Source: Nitrospira sp. (GTDB taxonomy: Bacteria; Nitrospirota; Nitrospiria; Nitrospirales; Nitrospiraceae). Taken from it: DNA of 64,000 nt. Location of the stretch: positions 1-64,000 of the forward strand of contig VGXC01000007.1 of the NCBI GenBank assembly GCA_016873495.1. Reading direction: 5' to 3'. Made by a program: the position numbers and the translations under genes. A model generated the notes under the pieces. It did no database searches, had not been told where the DNA came from, and saw nothing but the letters and a program-made list of their open reading frames with translations. Below, in pieces: positions 36,305 through 44,656 of the stretch. How positions within the stretch are numbered: position 1 is the stretch's first letter; each line of letters begins with the position of its first letter.

Positions 36305-37069
36305 TTACCCTTCGCGCTTCATCTGTTCCGGACTATGACCAAAGGCTGCAGCGCCGGCCGTCCCGCCCGGCGTGGGCATGAACACCAGCGGATTCGTGTG
36401 GGTCTTGCCCCCGTGCACCTTCGATTGGGTGCCGGTGAAGCGGACGTTTTCCCCGTTCGCCGGCAACTTGAGGCCCATGCTCTCGCGCACCCGCTTGAAA
36501 ATCTGGGCGACCTTCTTGAGCTTGGCCGTGTCCGAATCACGGACCGTGAGCATCGCGTCTTCGTGGCCCTGCTCCGCGCAAATGGCGCTGGTGCAGCAAT
36601 TGGTGCCGGCCCGAATCATCTTCAGCGTCAGGTTGGCATAGTGGCAATGGACGCCGATGAAGATGCAGGCTTCGATCTTGTTGCCCCAGATCGTCAGGTT
36701 CGGATGGTTCGGGTTAATCACCTCTTCCGGATCGATCTTCGGATACTTGGGCCGGTAGTCCGGCATTGGGATGATCAGCACGTCCGGGATCTGGGCCGCA
36801 ATCTCCAGCACCGCCTTAGCCTTCTCCACCGCGTGCTCGTTCCAGGCCCAGAGCACCATCGGGCCGGGAAAGAGCGTGGCGTTCGGGCTCGTCAACATCT
36901 TCCGCGCCATCTCCTCGATCACCAGGTCTTCGTTGGGCTCCAGCAACCCATACATGAGCCCCTCCCCGGGATCGGGCAACATCACGCCCAACTGCGCTGC
37001 TGAGGGAGGATGGAACCCGGCAGGGCCGGGCACGATGATCCGTTCTGGCTTCTGTTCCGTCGTCTTCAC
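36305..37069 (-). CDS. porE: 2-oxoacid:ferredoxin oxidoreductase accessory (epsilon-type) subunit
   Basis: The 254-residue product (GTG start at 37069, preceded by AAGGGAG) has the signature of the extra subunit found in five-subunit 2-oxoacid oxidoreductases of rTCA bacteria such as Hydrogenobacter: LVIEEMARKMLTSPNATLFP, YPKIDPEEVINPNHPNLTIW and GVHCHYANLTLKMIRAGTNC. Its role is not established; it contains Cys and His (HCHYA, CCTSAICAEQGHE) that might bind metal. Position between the ferredoxin-like and alpha subunits supports membership. Confidence 0.8.
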   Translation of the reverse strand: MKTTEQKPERIIVPGPAGFHPPSAAQLGVMLPDPGEGLMYGLLEPNEDLVIEEMARKMLTSPNATLFPGPMVLWAWNEHAVEKAKAVLEIAAQIPDVLIIPMPDYRPKYPKIDPEEVINPNHPNLTIWGNKIEACIFIGVHCHYANLTLKMIRAGTNCCTSAICAEQGHEDAMLTVRDSDTAKLKKVAQIFKRVRESMGLKLPANGENVRFTGTQSKVHGGKTHTNPLVFMPTPGGTAGAAAFGHSPEQMKREG

Positions 37070-37088
37070 GCGTTCTGTCTCCCTTAAA

Positions 37089-37412
37089 CTAGCCGACGGC
37101 CGGACCGGCCAGCACGGCGGTGGTGCTCTTCTCGCCGTATACGATGTTGTCGGTGATCGCCGCATTCGGCAGCTGGTCGATCATGATCATCTTGATCGCG
37201 TTATGTTTGGCCATGTTGTCGCAGACCCATACGCACTGGGCGCAGCCCTTGCACCGGTCCACCGCCACGTAGGCCGCGCCATACTTATAGCCTTTGTCTC
37301 TCCCGGCCTGGTCGTTGTAGAGGATTGTGTTCGCCTCGGGACAGAACTGGGTGCAGAGCTTACAGCTCGTCTGGGCACAAATGTCAACGTTGATATCGGC
37401 CACAAGATACAT
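37089..37412 (-). CDS. porD: 2-oxoacid:ferredoxin oxidoreductase delta subunit (ferredoxin-like)
   Basis: A 107-residue protein with two cluster-binding regions: C12AQTSC17KLC20TQFC24P, where the first spacing is unusually long, and CKGCAQCVWVC, a regular C-x2-C-x2-C-x3-C motif. It relays electrons between the catalytic core and ferredoxin. It lies 19 bp upstream of the epsilon gene and 24 bp downstream of gamma. Confidence 0.9.
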   Translation of the reverse strand: MYLVADINVDICAQTSCKLCTQFCPEANTILYNDQAGRDKGYKYGAAYVAVDRCKGCAQCVWVCDNMAKHNAIKMIMIDQLPNAAITDNIVYGEKSTTAVLAGPAVG

Positions 37413-37436
37413 GGAGGTTCCTCTTTTCTATAGCGG

Positions 37437-38156
37437 TCAGACTCGCGCCGCAGCAGTCGCTTCCGCCTTCTTGGCGGCCTTGCTGATTTCGTCCCAGCCG
37501 TGCTCGGCCGCAAAGTCCCAGCCGGCCTTGATCACCGCCACGTTCTTATCGATCAGCTCCTGCTTCTTCTTAAACTTCCGCTCGACCACGCTGTCCAGGG
37601 CCGCAGTGCCGCCCGACACGACAAACCCCTTGCCGAGGAACCGGTCCTTCACCGCCTGCTCCAAGGCGGCGATGGTGGTCAGACCGGTGATACAGCCGAT
37701 CGCGCCCATCAGCGCCATATTGGTCGCCAGGTCCATCCCGGCCACTTCCAACGAGAGCTTCGTTGCGGGCAGGTAGTAGAGCTTCGCGCGGCGCTCCTCC
37801 AATTCGCGGGCCTGATCCTTGTGCAGCTTCATCGGCCCGTCGTTGTTGATCAACGCGACTCCGTCCTCTTTCAGCCCGAAGTAGAAGGGCATCGTGTAGG
37901 ACTTGCCGTGCGTGATGACCTGCGGGTGGAAAATGATGATGATGTGCGGGAACGTGATTTCCCCGATCTCGTAGATCGGTTCGTCGGACACCCGTACGTA
38001 GCTCTCCACCGGCGCCATCCGCTTTTCGGATCCGTAGAACGGGACGATCGTGCTTTCCCCGCCCGCGTTGATGACCGCCGTGCTCAGGATGTGCGAGCCG
38101 GTAACGACCCCCTGTCCCCCGACGCCGGCCATCCGAATGTTGAAGCGTTTCGCCAT
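37437..38156 (-). CDS. porG: 2-oxoacid:ferredoxin oxidoreductase gamma subunit
   Basis: A 239-residue gamma subunit starting IRMAGVGGQGVVTGSHIL, the classic glycine-rich entry of the PorG/KorC fold, with YGSEKRMAPVESYVRVS and PATKLSLEVAGMDLATNMALMGA. The Lys/Ala-rich tail (AAKKAEATAAARV) is likely a flexible end. It is separated from porB by a 106-bp spacer that carries a hairpin repeat. Confidence 0.93.
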   Translation of the reverse strand: MAKRFNIRMAGVGGQGVVTGSHILSTAVINAGGESTIVPFYGSEKRMAPVESYVRVSDEPIYEIGEITFPHIIIIFHPQVITHGKSYTMPFYFGLKEDGVALINNDGPMKLHKDQARELEERRAKLYYLPATKLSLEVAGMDLATNMALMGAIGCITGLTTIAALEQAVKDRFLGKGFVVSGGTAALDSVVERKFKKKQELIDKNVAVIKAGWDFAAEHGWDEISKAAKKAEATAAARV

Positions 38157-38165
38157 CGCATCCTC

Positions 38166-38220
38166 CCTACCGAGCTTACTAAGCCGACCCCTTCGATCAA
38201 ATGGGGTCGGAGAGGTTTCT
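38166..38220. repeat. Hairpin repeat, copy 1 (second copy at 62482)
   Basis: TACCGAGCTTACTAAGCCG is followed by CCGACCCC (38184-38191), an 11-nt loop TTCGATCAAAT, and GGGGTCGG (38203-38210), then AGAGGTTTCT. The same layout recurs at 62482-62536 with a different stem sequence but the same loop. It lies between porB and porG and may tune expression or act as a weak terminator. A further AGCTTGCT fragment is seen near 38241. Confidence 0.75.
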
Positions 38221-38262
38221 CACTCCACTTTTCACGTTCCCGAGCTTGCTACACCGGCCCGC

Positions 38263-39153
38263 TTACGCCTTGGTCACCGCCGGAGCCGGCTTCGGCAGGA
38301 ACTCCTTGTACCCATAGCGTTCGGCGAGGAATTGCTTGGCTTCATCGGTCACGTACTCGGTGAACTGGTAGCGATCGCCTTCGACGTTCTTGGCGTCTTC
38401 CATGACTTTGTCCGTAGGGATCGCGTACTCGATGTTGCAGGAGGTATAGGCCTGGATGTAGGTGGGACCGATCTCGCGGGCGATCAGCACCGCCTTCTTG
38501 ATCACCGCTTCGACCCGCCGCGGGTTGTTCGGCACGACGGTGGCGACGTAGGCGCAACCGGCGCTCTTGGCCATGGCGAGCATGTCCATCTTCTCGAACT
38601 TCTTGCCGAGCGGCGCCATCTTGAGCACCGCGCCCTTGTTGGTCATGCCGCTTTCCTGGCCGCCGGTGTTGCCGTAGACCTCGTTGTCCAGCATGATCGT
38701 CGTGAACTTCTCTTTCCGGAACCAGGAGTGGAGCGTGCAGGAGAAGCCGATGTCGGCCATGCCGCCGTCGCCGGCCATCACGACCACATCCTTGGGCTTG
38801 TCGCCAAAGCGCAGCCGAAGCCCGCGCGAGAGCCCGCTCGCCACGCCATTCTGGTCACCGTAGTTGCCGTAGACGAAGGGAATGGCGGCCTGCGAGATCG
38901 CCAGGCGGCCGCATCCGGCCGTGCCGACCGTGATCGTGTCTTCCGGATTCGGGAAGGAGATCATGGCCAGACGGATAAAAAGCGTCATAGCGCAGCCGGC
39001 ACACATTGGATGCTCCTCCAGAATCTCCTTGAAGCTCCCCATCTGCGATACGGTCGTCTTCTTCCCGAAGGGACCGTGTTCAACCATATCCTTGTATTCC
39101 TTGGGCATGAATTTGTCGAAGCCCGGCGAGAACTTCACATAATCGAGACTCAT
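38263..39153 (-). CDS. porB: 2-oxoacid:ferredoxin oxidoreductase beta subunit (TPP-binding)
   Basis: A 296-residue TPP subunit. HPMCAGCAMTLFIRL carries conserved Cys ligands and GTAGCGRL another. The TPP motif GDGGMADIGFSCTLHSWFR ... LDNEVYGNTGGQ is complete. I start at the ATG at 39153 (MSLDYVKFSPG), preceded by GGGAGGTG. It is the first gene of the operon, in order beta-gamma-delta-epsilon-alpha, with the promoter candidate at 39332-39361. Confidence 0.93.
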   Translation of the reverse strand: MSLDYVKFSPGFDKFMPKEYKDMVEHGPFGKKTTVSQMGSFKEILEEHPMCAGCAMTLFIRLAMISFPNPEDTITVGTAGCGRLAISQAAIPFVYGNYGDQNGVASGLSRGLRLRFGDKPKDVVVMAGDGGMADIGFSCTLHSWFRKEKFTTIMLDNEVYGNTGGQESGMTNKGAVLKMAPLGKKFEKMDMLAMAKSAGCAYVATVVPNNPRRVEAVIKKAVLIAREIGPTYIQAYTSCNIEYAIPTDKVMEDAKNVEGDRYQFTEYVTDEAKQFLAERYGYKEFLPKPAPAVTKA

Positions 39154-39565
39154 GTGGACACCTCCCAATCTATACTGACCGCCAGACTTCTGCCGGCCGG
39201 CCACCAGTCTTGTGTAATCAACCCTCTGAACCGATCGTTCACCTAACGGCACCCACGATGCGTGATCCACGGTGGGCCTGTCCGTGGAAATGACCTAAAA
39301 CCTCGTCTTCCCACAGACTTGGACGTGGCCGAGTCTAGCAAAGCACCCCGAAGATTGTCAATCGGTAAAGTCCCTCCTTGGAGGGCTAGCCGCAAGCGTA
39401 GCCGGACCGTATAACATCTCGGATATTCATGCAACTTGGCAGAAGACCCACCCAGGGCGAAAGAAGGCCTAGTGGCCCCTTTTTACGCTAGGCCATTTGG
39501 GCTAAACCAGCGGTGCAGAAACCGTAATAAATTCGTAAAAACCAGGTAAAATCACCCACATTGGC
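39154..39565. other. Divergent regulatory region between the por operon and tldD
   Basis: No gene. It contains the por promoter (39332-39361), a ~170-nt por leader with CACC/GGTG-type partial pairing, and an inverted repeat GGCCTAG (39466-39472) / CTAGGCC (39488-39494) midway between the two divergent promoters, a plausible operator or hairpin. Confidence 0.55.
39332..39361 (-). promoter_or_regulatory. Sigma-70-type promoter of the por operon
   Basis: On the minus strand TTGACA (39356-39361) and TAGACT (39332-39337) are separated by 18 bp. The predicted start near 39325 gives a leader of about 170 nt before porB. Confidence 0.65.
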
Positions 39566-39595
39566 TTGACGCTCCGGACAGCCATTCCCTATAAT
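39566..39595 (+). promoter_or_regulatory. Strong sigma-70-type promoter of tldD-tldE
   Basis: TTGACG (39566-39571), an 18-bp spacer and a perfect TATAAT (39590-39595). Transcription would start near 39602, about 98 nt before the tldD ATG. Confidence 0.75.
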
Positions 39596-39699
39596 GACGA
39601 GACTTTGCAGGCTGTACCTACGTTTGGCCACCTATTTGATATGGGAAAAAGCGTGGTCGGTTCCTGAGCACCGCACACTGACTCGAGAAGGCCGTCGGC

Positions 39700-41280
39700 A
39701 TGGCTCGTACGTTGGGCGTCAAGCCGCTCACAGTCGAAAGCCTCGACAAGATCAAACGCACCGCGTCTGATCTTGTCCGCCATGCCAGCAAGAACCTGCG
39801 CCACTGCCATTACGCAGACCTGCGCATCGAACTCGTCGAAATCAAATCAGCCCGCTCCGAGAACGGATCCGGAAAATCTGCGTCCGACGACTATGTCTTC
39901 GGCTTCGGCATCCGGGTTCTGGCCGGCGATCCCCTGCCGGCCCCTGGATATTTCGGCCACCGCCTGGGGAGCGCAGACCTGCCTAAATTGACACCCCTCC
40001 TCAAGGCCGGACTGAAGCAGGCCTATGATCGGGCCTTGGCCAATGCACGCTACAAGGCCGAGATGCGCAAGCGCTTCAAGGAGTTGGGCGAGAGCCTTGC
40101 CGGCTTGCCCCTGGCGCCGATCGAAACCCACCAGGATACCGTCAAGGCCGAGTATGGGATCGACCCTCGCTCCGTCTCACTGGCCGAGGTCGCCCGGTAC
40201 ACGACCGAGGTGTCTCGGGCCGTGAAAGGCCTGGGCCAGCGCATCCGGTTCAATGCCATCGCGACCAGCACGAGCTTCAGCCGCGAACTCTTCGCCAGCT
40301 CGGAAGGAACCCTAATCGACCAGTCCTTCGCCACCACGTTGGGCTTCTGCTCCGTGGTCGCGGAAAACGACCAGGCAGAACAGTCCCTCTACGATTACAT
40401 CGGCCACCAGCGCGGCTGGGAAGTGGTCACGGAAGGAACCAGGACCGAGTTGATCCGCCACTTGGATCTGCTCACATTCTCGACCAGCTTGGCCCATGAC
40501 TGCCTCAAGCTGATCGACGCGCCGCCGCTCAAAGCCACGGACAAGGATGTGGTGGTGGTCACGGACCCGCACTACAACACACTGAAGGCCCATGAAATCA
40601 TCGGGCACCCGACCGAGCTGGACCGTGCCCTCAAGATGGAAACGGCCTATGCCGGACGCAGTTGGTTGCTGCGGTCGCTGAAAGAAACCCAACTCGGCAA
40701 GTCGGTGGCCTCTCCGCTCGTCACCGCCTATTCCGATCCAAGCCTGCCGGGGCTCGGCCATTATGCCTATGACCATGAAGGGACTCCGGCGCGCAAAGTC
40801 ATGCACATCGAGAAGGGGGTGTTCAAAGGATTCATGAACAGCCGCCAGACCGCGGGCATCCTGGGCGTGGAGCCCAACGGCTCGTACAAAGCCATCGAGG
40901 CGTCCCTGGTCCCGTTGATTCGGATGTCCAACACGGTCTTCGGCGCCGGCCAGCAGGATCCCCAGAAAATTATCGGCGAGGTGGACCGCGGCTACTACCT
41001 GGTGGGGCACCGGAACCCGTCCATCGCCGAGTCCCGCGAAAACTTCAGCATCTCGGCCCAAAAGGTGTACGAGATTCGGAACGGACAGATCGGCCAACTC
41101 TATCGCGGCGGAGGCATGACCGCCGATACTAAAGACTATTTGATGAAGGTGGACGCGGTCGGAAAGGACTTCCGCCTTTTCCCCATCCCCAATTGCGGCA
41201 AGGGGCAACCCATGCAGACGAAGCGGCTCGGCAATGGAGCCCAGACCATGCGCAGCCGTGCCCGCCTGACCGGCCTATGA
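39700..41280 (+). CDS. tldD: TldD-family metalloprotease subunit
   Basis: A 526-residue protein with the zinc-protease motif HEIIGH (residues 298-303) followed by TELDRAL, as in TldD, and the C-terminal region with GGGMTADTKDYLMKVDAVG. The TldD/TldE heterodimer cleaves unfolded or modified peptides; in E. coli it processes microcin B17 and CcdA. GAGAAGG precedes the ATG. The stop overlaps the start of the partner gene (ATGA). Confidence 0.9.
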   Translation: MARTLGVKPLTVESLDKIKRTASDLVRHASKNLRHCHYADLRIELVEIKSARSENGSGKSASDDYVFGFGIRVLAGDPLPAPGYFGHRLGSADLPKLTPLLKAGLKQAYDRALANARYKAEMRKRFKELGESLAGLPLAPIETHQDTVKAEYGIDPRSVSLAEVARYTTEVSRAVKGLGQRIRFNAIATSTSFSRELFASSEGTLIDQSFATTLGFCSVVAENDQAEQSLYDYIGHQRGWEVVTEGTRTELIRHLDLLTFSTSLAHDCLKLIDAPPLKATDKDVVVVTDPHYNTLKAHEIIGHPTELDRALKMETAYAGRSWLLRSLKETQLGKSVASPLVTAYSDPSLPGLGHYAYDHEGTPARKVMHIEKGVFKGFMNSRQTAGILGVEPNGSYKAIEASLVPLIRMSNTVFGAGQQDPQKIIGEVDRGYYLVGHRNPSIAESRENFSISAQKVYEIRNGQIGQLYRGGGMTADTKDYLMKVDAVGKDFRLFPIPNCGKGQPMQTKRLGNGAQTMRSRARLTGL

Positions 41281-42836
41281 TTTCTCTCGCCACATTGAAA
41301 AGCGCCGTCCAGCGCGCACTTCGGCAGGCCGCCCAGGCCAAGGACATCCAGGAGGCAGAGGTCTATGCCTCCAGCACGGGGCATCTGCTCTGCCGGCTGA
41401 ACTATACCTCCGCCATCCCCTGTAACGGCGTTGAGGAGCCGAAATCGTCCGAGGCCTTTGGCCTCGGCATCCGGGCAGTCTTCTCCGGAACGGACGGCCC
41501 GCGTATCGGCTTCGGCAGCGAGGCCAGGGACCTCTCGCCGGCCGCCATCAAACGGGCGCTGGAGAAGGCCCGGCAGAATGCCGTGCCCGACCCGGAATTC
41601 ATGTCCTTTCCGGCTCCGCCACAGGCCCAGCCTCCGAAGCTTCCCGCCTCCCATGACCGTGCGATCATGGACCTCAAAGACGGCACGCTCGTGGAAGCCG
41701 GGTGGACGGTTCTCCGGGAAGCGTTGAAGACCTTCGAATCCTCGGAACCGCTCGCCAAACTGGCTGGCTCCAAGGAGAAGCTGGCCAACCTGGGCCTCAT
41801 CGTGGGCGGGGACGTCAGCCTCTTCCGGCAACGCATCGCCATCGGCTCCACCCGGATGCCCAAGGTTCAGACCGACGAATCCACCTATATCACGTCGGCT
41901 GTCACCTCCATGGTGGAACGGAAAGCCGCCAAGGGCAGCGGCTATGCGGCGACTACTCATCTGGCCAAGTTCAAAGGAGAGGCGGGCGCCGACGCGGCCC
42001 GCAATGCCATCCTCGGCGCGGGTGGCCAGCGACTGCCCAGCGGCACCTACAACGTGGTCCTCGGCCCGCAGCCGGTGGCGGACCTCATGACGAACCTCAT
42101 CCTCCCCAGCTTGAGCGCCGACGCTTTTTACAGCTGTAAATCGGCCTTCCTCGGGGAAGTGGGTCGCCCCGTGGCCGCCGATCTCCTGACCATCTACGAC
42201 TATGGAGCCGCCAAGGGCTTTGTCGGCACCAAACGCCTCACCTGCGAAGGCCTGCCGACCGGCCGGACCAACCTCATTCAGGCCGGCGTTCTGCACGGCC
42301 TGCTCTCGAACCACTATGAAACCCAACGGCTGCTGAAGGACCCGCGGGCGCGGGAAAAGCTGGGCCTGAACCCGCAGGAACACCAGGACGTGCTGATCCC
42401 GCGCAACGGCTTCCGCCTCTCCAACAGCGGCGGGCGACAGTTCGATGTGCCTCCTTCGATCGCCGCGACCAACCTATTCATCGAAGGCTCCACGCCCCAC
42501 AGCCAAGAGAGCCTGCTGGCGTCGGTCGGTAACGGGGTCTACATCGGCCGCATCTGGTACACCTACGCGATGAACGGGCTCCGGGCCGGGGACTTTACCT
42601 GCACCGTCGTGGGCGATTCCTTCCTGATTCAAGACGGGCGTCTGACCGCCCCCTTACGCGGCAATACCATTCGCATTACGGGCAATATCCGCTCCCTCCT
42701 GCGGCAGGTGACCGGCGTCACGAAGCAGGCCAAGCCGATCGTCGGCTGGTCGGCCGACGAGGTCATCTACGCCCCCGAGATCGCCGTCCGCGGCCTTCAA
42801 CTCGCCGAGATTGCCCAATTCATGGAATCCGTGTAA
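41277..42836 (+). CDS. tldE: TldE/PmbA-family protein, partner of TldD
   Basis: A 519-residue TldE-type protein lacking the HExxxH motif. It has ALEKARQNAVPDPEF near the N-terminus, LPSGTYNVVLGPQPVADLM and LIEGSTPHSQESLLASVGNG-like segments of the family (NLFIEGSTPHSQES). The ATG at 41277 overlaps the tldD stop by 4 bp, so translation is coupled and the heterodimer is expected. It contributes the substrate-channel half of the protease. Confidence 0.88.
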   Translation: MISLATLKSAVQRALRQAAQAKDIQEAEVYASSTGHLLCRLNYTSAIPCNGVEEPKSSEAFGLGIRAVFSGTDGPRIGFGSEARDLSPAAIKRALEKARQNAVPDPEFMSFPAPPQAQPPKLPASHDRAIMDLKDGTLVEAGWTVLREALKTFESSEPLAKLAGSKEKLANLGLIVGGDVSLFRQRIAIGSTRMPKVQTDESTYITSAVTSMVERKAAKGSGYAATTHLAKFKGEAGADAARNAILGAGGQRLPSGTYNVVLGPQPVADLMTNLILPSLSADAFYSCKSAFLGEVGRPVAADLLTIYDYGAAKGFVGTKRLTCEGLPTGRTNLIQAGVLHGLLSNHYETQRLLKDPRAREKLGLNPQEHQDVLIPRNGFRLSNSGGRQFDVPPSIAATNLFIEGSTPHSQESLLASVGNGVYIGRIWYTYAMNGLRAGDFTCTVVGDSFLIQDGRLTAPLRGNTIRITGNIRSLLRQVTGVTKQAKPIVGWSADEVIYAPEIAVRGLQLAEIAQFMESV

Positions 42837-42887
42837 ACTCTGCTCCCCTAATTGATTCGATTTCCATGAGCAACCCGAACTAACCCC

Positions 42888-43145
42888 ATGCCATTGCGCG
42901 TTATCATTCCCGGCGAAGAGGACGGTGCCAACCACGTGGGCGGGGTGCACAATCGCCCCCCGATCCCAATCGTCCCGGACGGCGTCCCAAAGGCGGAGTG
43001 CCCCAAGTTCATGAGCCACGGGCCCTGCGGCGGGGTGCGCAAAGGCGGCTTCTGCGAGGTCTATCCGGAGATGATGTGCCCTTGGGTCACCATGTATTTT
43101 CAACTGGAGAAAATCGGCCAGGTCGAGTGGATGACGAAAGTGTGA
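42888..43145 (+). CDS. Stand-alone MetV-like zinc protein (MTHFR C-terminal domain family)
   Basis: The 85-residue product has the Cys pattern of the MTHFR_C domain: C38-P-K, HGPCGG (C47), GFCEVYP (C56) and CPW (C64). In acetogens this domain is the MetV partner of MetF and is also found fused to methylenetetrahydrofolate reductases. The window's metF (46552-47439) lacks it, so the two proteins may form one enzyme despite being 3.4 kb apart. It sits 51 bp after tldE. Confidence 0.75.
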   Translation: MPLRVIIPGEEDGANHVGGVHNRPPIPIVPDGVPKAECPKFMSHGPCGGVRKGGFCEVYPEMMCPWVTMYFQLEKIGQVEWMTKV

Positions 43146-43159
43146 CACCTATGAAACGT

Positions 43160-43240
43160 GAAAGACCGTAATGCTCAATGTGCATTGTTGAATGTTCAAT
43201 TGAGCATTGAAAATTGAACATTGCCCGATTACACGAGATA
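43160..43240. repeat. Palindromic AATGTTCAATT-word spacer
   Basis: The region has repeated, inverted words: AATGCTCAATG, TGCATTGTTGAATG, TTCAATTGAGCATTG, AAAATTGAACATTG. It can form several alternative hairpins and is far more A+T-rich than its surroundings. It lies between the MetV-like gene and queF. Confidence 0.65.
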
Positions 43241-43268
43241 TGAGCGACGAAGCGGCGAGGAGTTGTGA

Positions 43269-43670
43269 GTGAAGCGCAAGGCGAACAAGACACGGCTCGG
43301 CTACTCAGAGCGGCATGCCCGAAGCGGCGTATCGGCCAAACTGCCGAAGATCGAAACCTGGCCTAACCAATATAAGGGCTACGAGATCACAATCGAGATT
43401 CCTGAATATACGGCCATCTGCCCAAAGACCGGCCTGCCGGACTTCGGAACAATCCGCCTTCGCTACATGCCGGACAAGACTTGCCTGGAACTGAAATCGC
43501 TGAAGATGTACATCCATGCCTACCGGAACCTCGGCATCTTCTACGAAAACGCAGTCAACCGCATTCTCCAGGACGTGGTCACGTCCTGCCGGCCCGTCTG
43601 GGCCGTCGTCACCGGAGAATTCACCGCCCGCGGCGGGCTCAACAGCAGGATCGAAGCGAAGTACCCCTGA
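43269..43670 (+). CDS. queF: NADPH-dependent 7-cyano-7-deazaguanine reductase QueF
   Basis: A 133-residue unimodular QueF with the catalytic Cys in YTAICPKTGLPDFG (C51) and Asp58 nearby, plus the substrate-binding ELKSLKMYIHAYRN. It reduces the nitrile preQ0 to preQ1 in queuosine biosynthesis. The start is a GTG at 43269 following AGGAG. No other queuosine gene is in the window. Confidence 0.95.
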   Translation: MKRKANKTRLGYSERHARSGVSAKLPKIETWPNQYKGYEITIEIPEYTAICPKTGLPDFGTIRLRYMPDKTCLELKSLKMYIHAYRNLGIFYENAVNRILQDVVTSCRPVWAVVTGEFTARGGLNSRIEAKYP

Positions 43671-43698
43671 CCGCTCCTGGATCATTGCCCTCTTCCTG

Positions 43699-43824
43699 CG
43701 GAATGCTCAAAATGGCCGCCCAACGAGGCCGCAAGGAAGCGAGACCCCGAGGCGTACTTTAATTGCGTACGTTGAGGGGGCGCAGCGACTGAGAACGAAG
43801 TTGGAGGCCTTTTTCAGCATTCCG
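43699..43824. repeat. Dispersed palindromic element, copy 2
   Basis: 126 bp from CGGAATGCTCAAAATGGCC to GGCCTTTTTCAGCATTCCG. The centre contains CCGAGGCGTAC...GTACGTTGAGG and the block CGACTGAGAACGAAGTTGG shared with the other copies. It starts 28 bp after queF and ends 4 bp before the apaH ATG. Confidence 0.88.
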
Positions 43825-43828
43825 TCCT

Positions 43829-44656
43829 ATGGCGATCTACGCGATCGGCGACGTACAGGGCTGTTTTTTGGCACTGACACGTCTCGTCGAACAGATCCGG
43901 TTCGATCCGTCCCGCGACCGACTCTGGTTCGTTGGCGATTTAGTCAACCGGGGCCCCGACTCGCTCTCGGTCCTACGCTACATCAAGGGGCTCGGCCAGG
44001 CAGCCGTCACAGTGCTCGGCAACCATGATCTGCACCTACTGGCCATCGCTGCCGGCGTCACCAAGCTAGGCCGCAAAGACACGGTCCAGGACGTCTTGGA
44101 GGCGCCGGATTGCGGCGAACTGATGACCTGGCTCCGCCATCGGCCACTGGTCCACGCCGCCGACGACCATATCCTCGTGCACGCAGGACTCCTGCCCCAA
44201 TGGACAATCGCCCAAACCCAGCAACTCGCGCGGGAAGTGGAAGCCGTGCTGCGCTCGCCTCGCTATCCTGAATTTCTGGGTTACTTGTACGAAGTGGGAT
44301 ACAGGGAGAACAGCGGACCTCGCCGCTGGACCGACAGCCTGGCCGGCCGCGAACGTCTCGGCGTCATTGCCAATGCCTTAACCAAGCTGCGGGTCTGCTC
44401 CGCGGAAGGAGACATGGGGCTCTCGTATAAAGGCGCCCCGCAGGCCGCGCCACCGGGGCTCATCCCCTGGTTTCACGTCCCGGACCGGAAAAGTCGCGAG
44501 GCCATCGTCGTCTGCGGCCACTGGGCCGCTTTGGGATTGCACATCCAAGACAACCTGGTCGTGCTGGACAGCGGCTACGTTTGGGGACAACAGCTGACGG
44601 CAGTCCGGCTCGAGGATCGGCAGATCTTTCAGGTCCACAACAGGGGGCCGGCGTGA
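43829..44656 (+). CDS. apaH: Symmetrical bis(5'-nucleosyl)-tetraphosphatase (ApaH)
   Basis: A 275-residue metallophosphoesterase with MAIYAIGDVQGCFLAL, WFVGDLVNRGPDSL and VLGNHDLHLL, the calcineurin-type metal motifs of ApaH. It hydrolyses Ap4A to two ADP and can remove Np4 caps from RNA. The ATG at 43829 lies only 4 bp after a repeat element, with no clear ribosome-binding site, so translation may depend on the structure of that element. Confidence 0.93.
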   Translation: MAIYAIGDVQGCFLALTRLVEQIRFDPSRDRLWFVGDLVNRGPDSLSVLRYIKGLGQAAVTVLGNHDLHLLAIAAGVTKLGRKDTVQDVLEAPDCGELMTWLRHRPLVHAADDHILVHAGLLPQWTIAQTQQLAREVEAVLRSPRYPEFLGYLYEVGYRENSGPRRWTDSLAGRERLGVIANALTKLRVCSAEGDMGLSYKGAPQAAPPGLIPWFHVPDRKSREAIVVCGHWAALGLHIQDNLVVLDSGYVWGQQLTAVRLEDRQIFQVHNRGPA

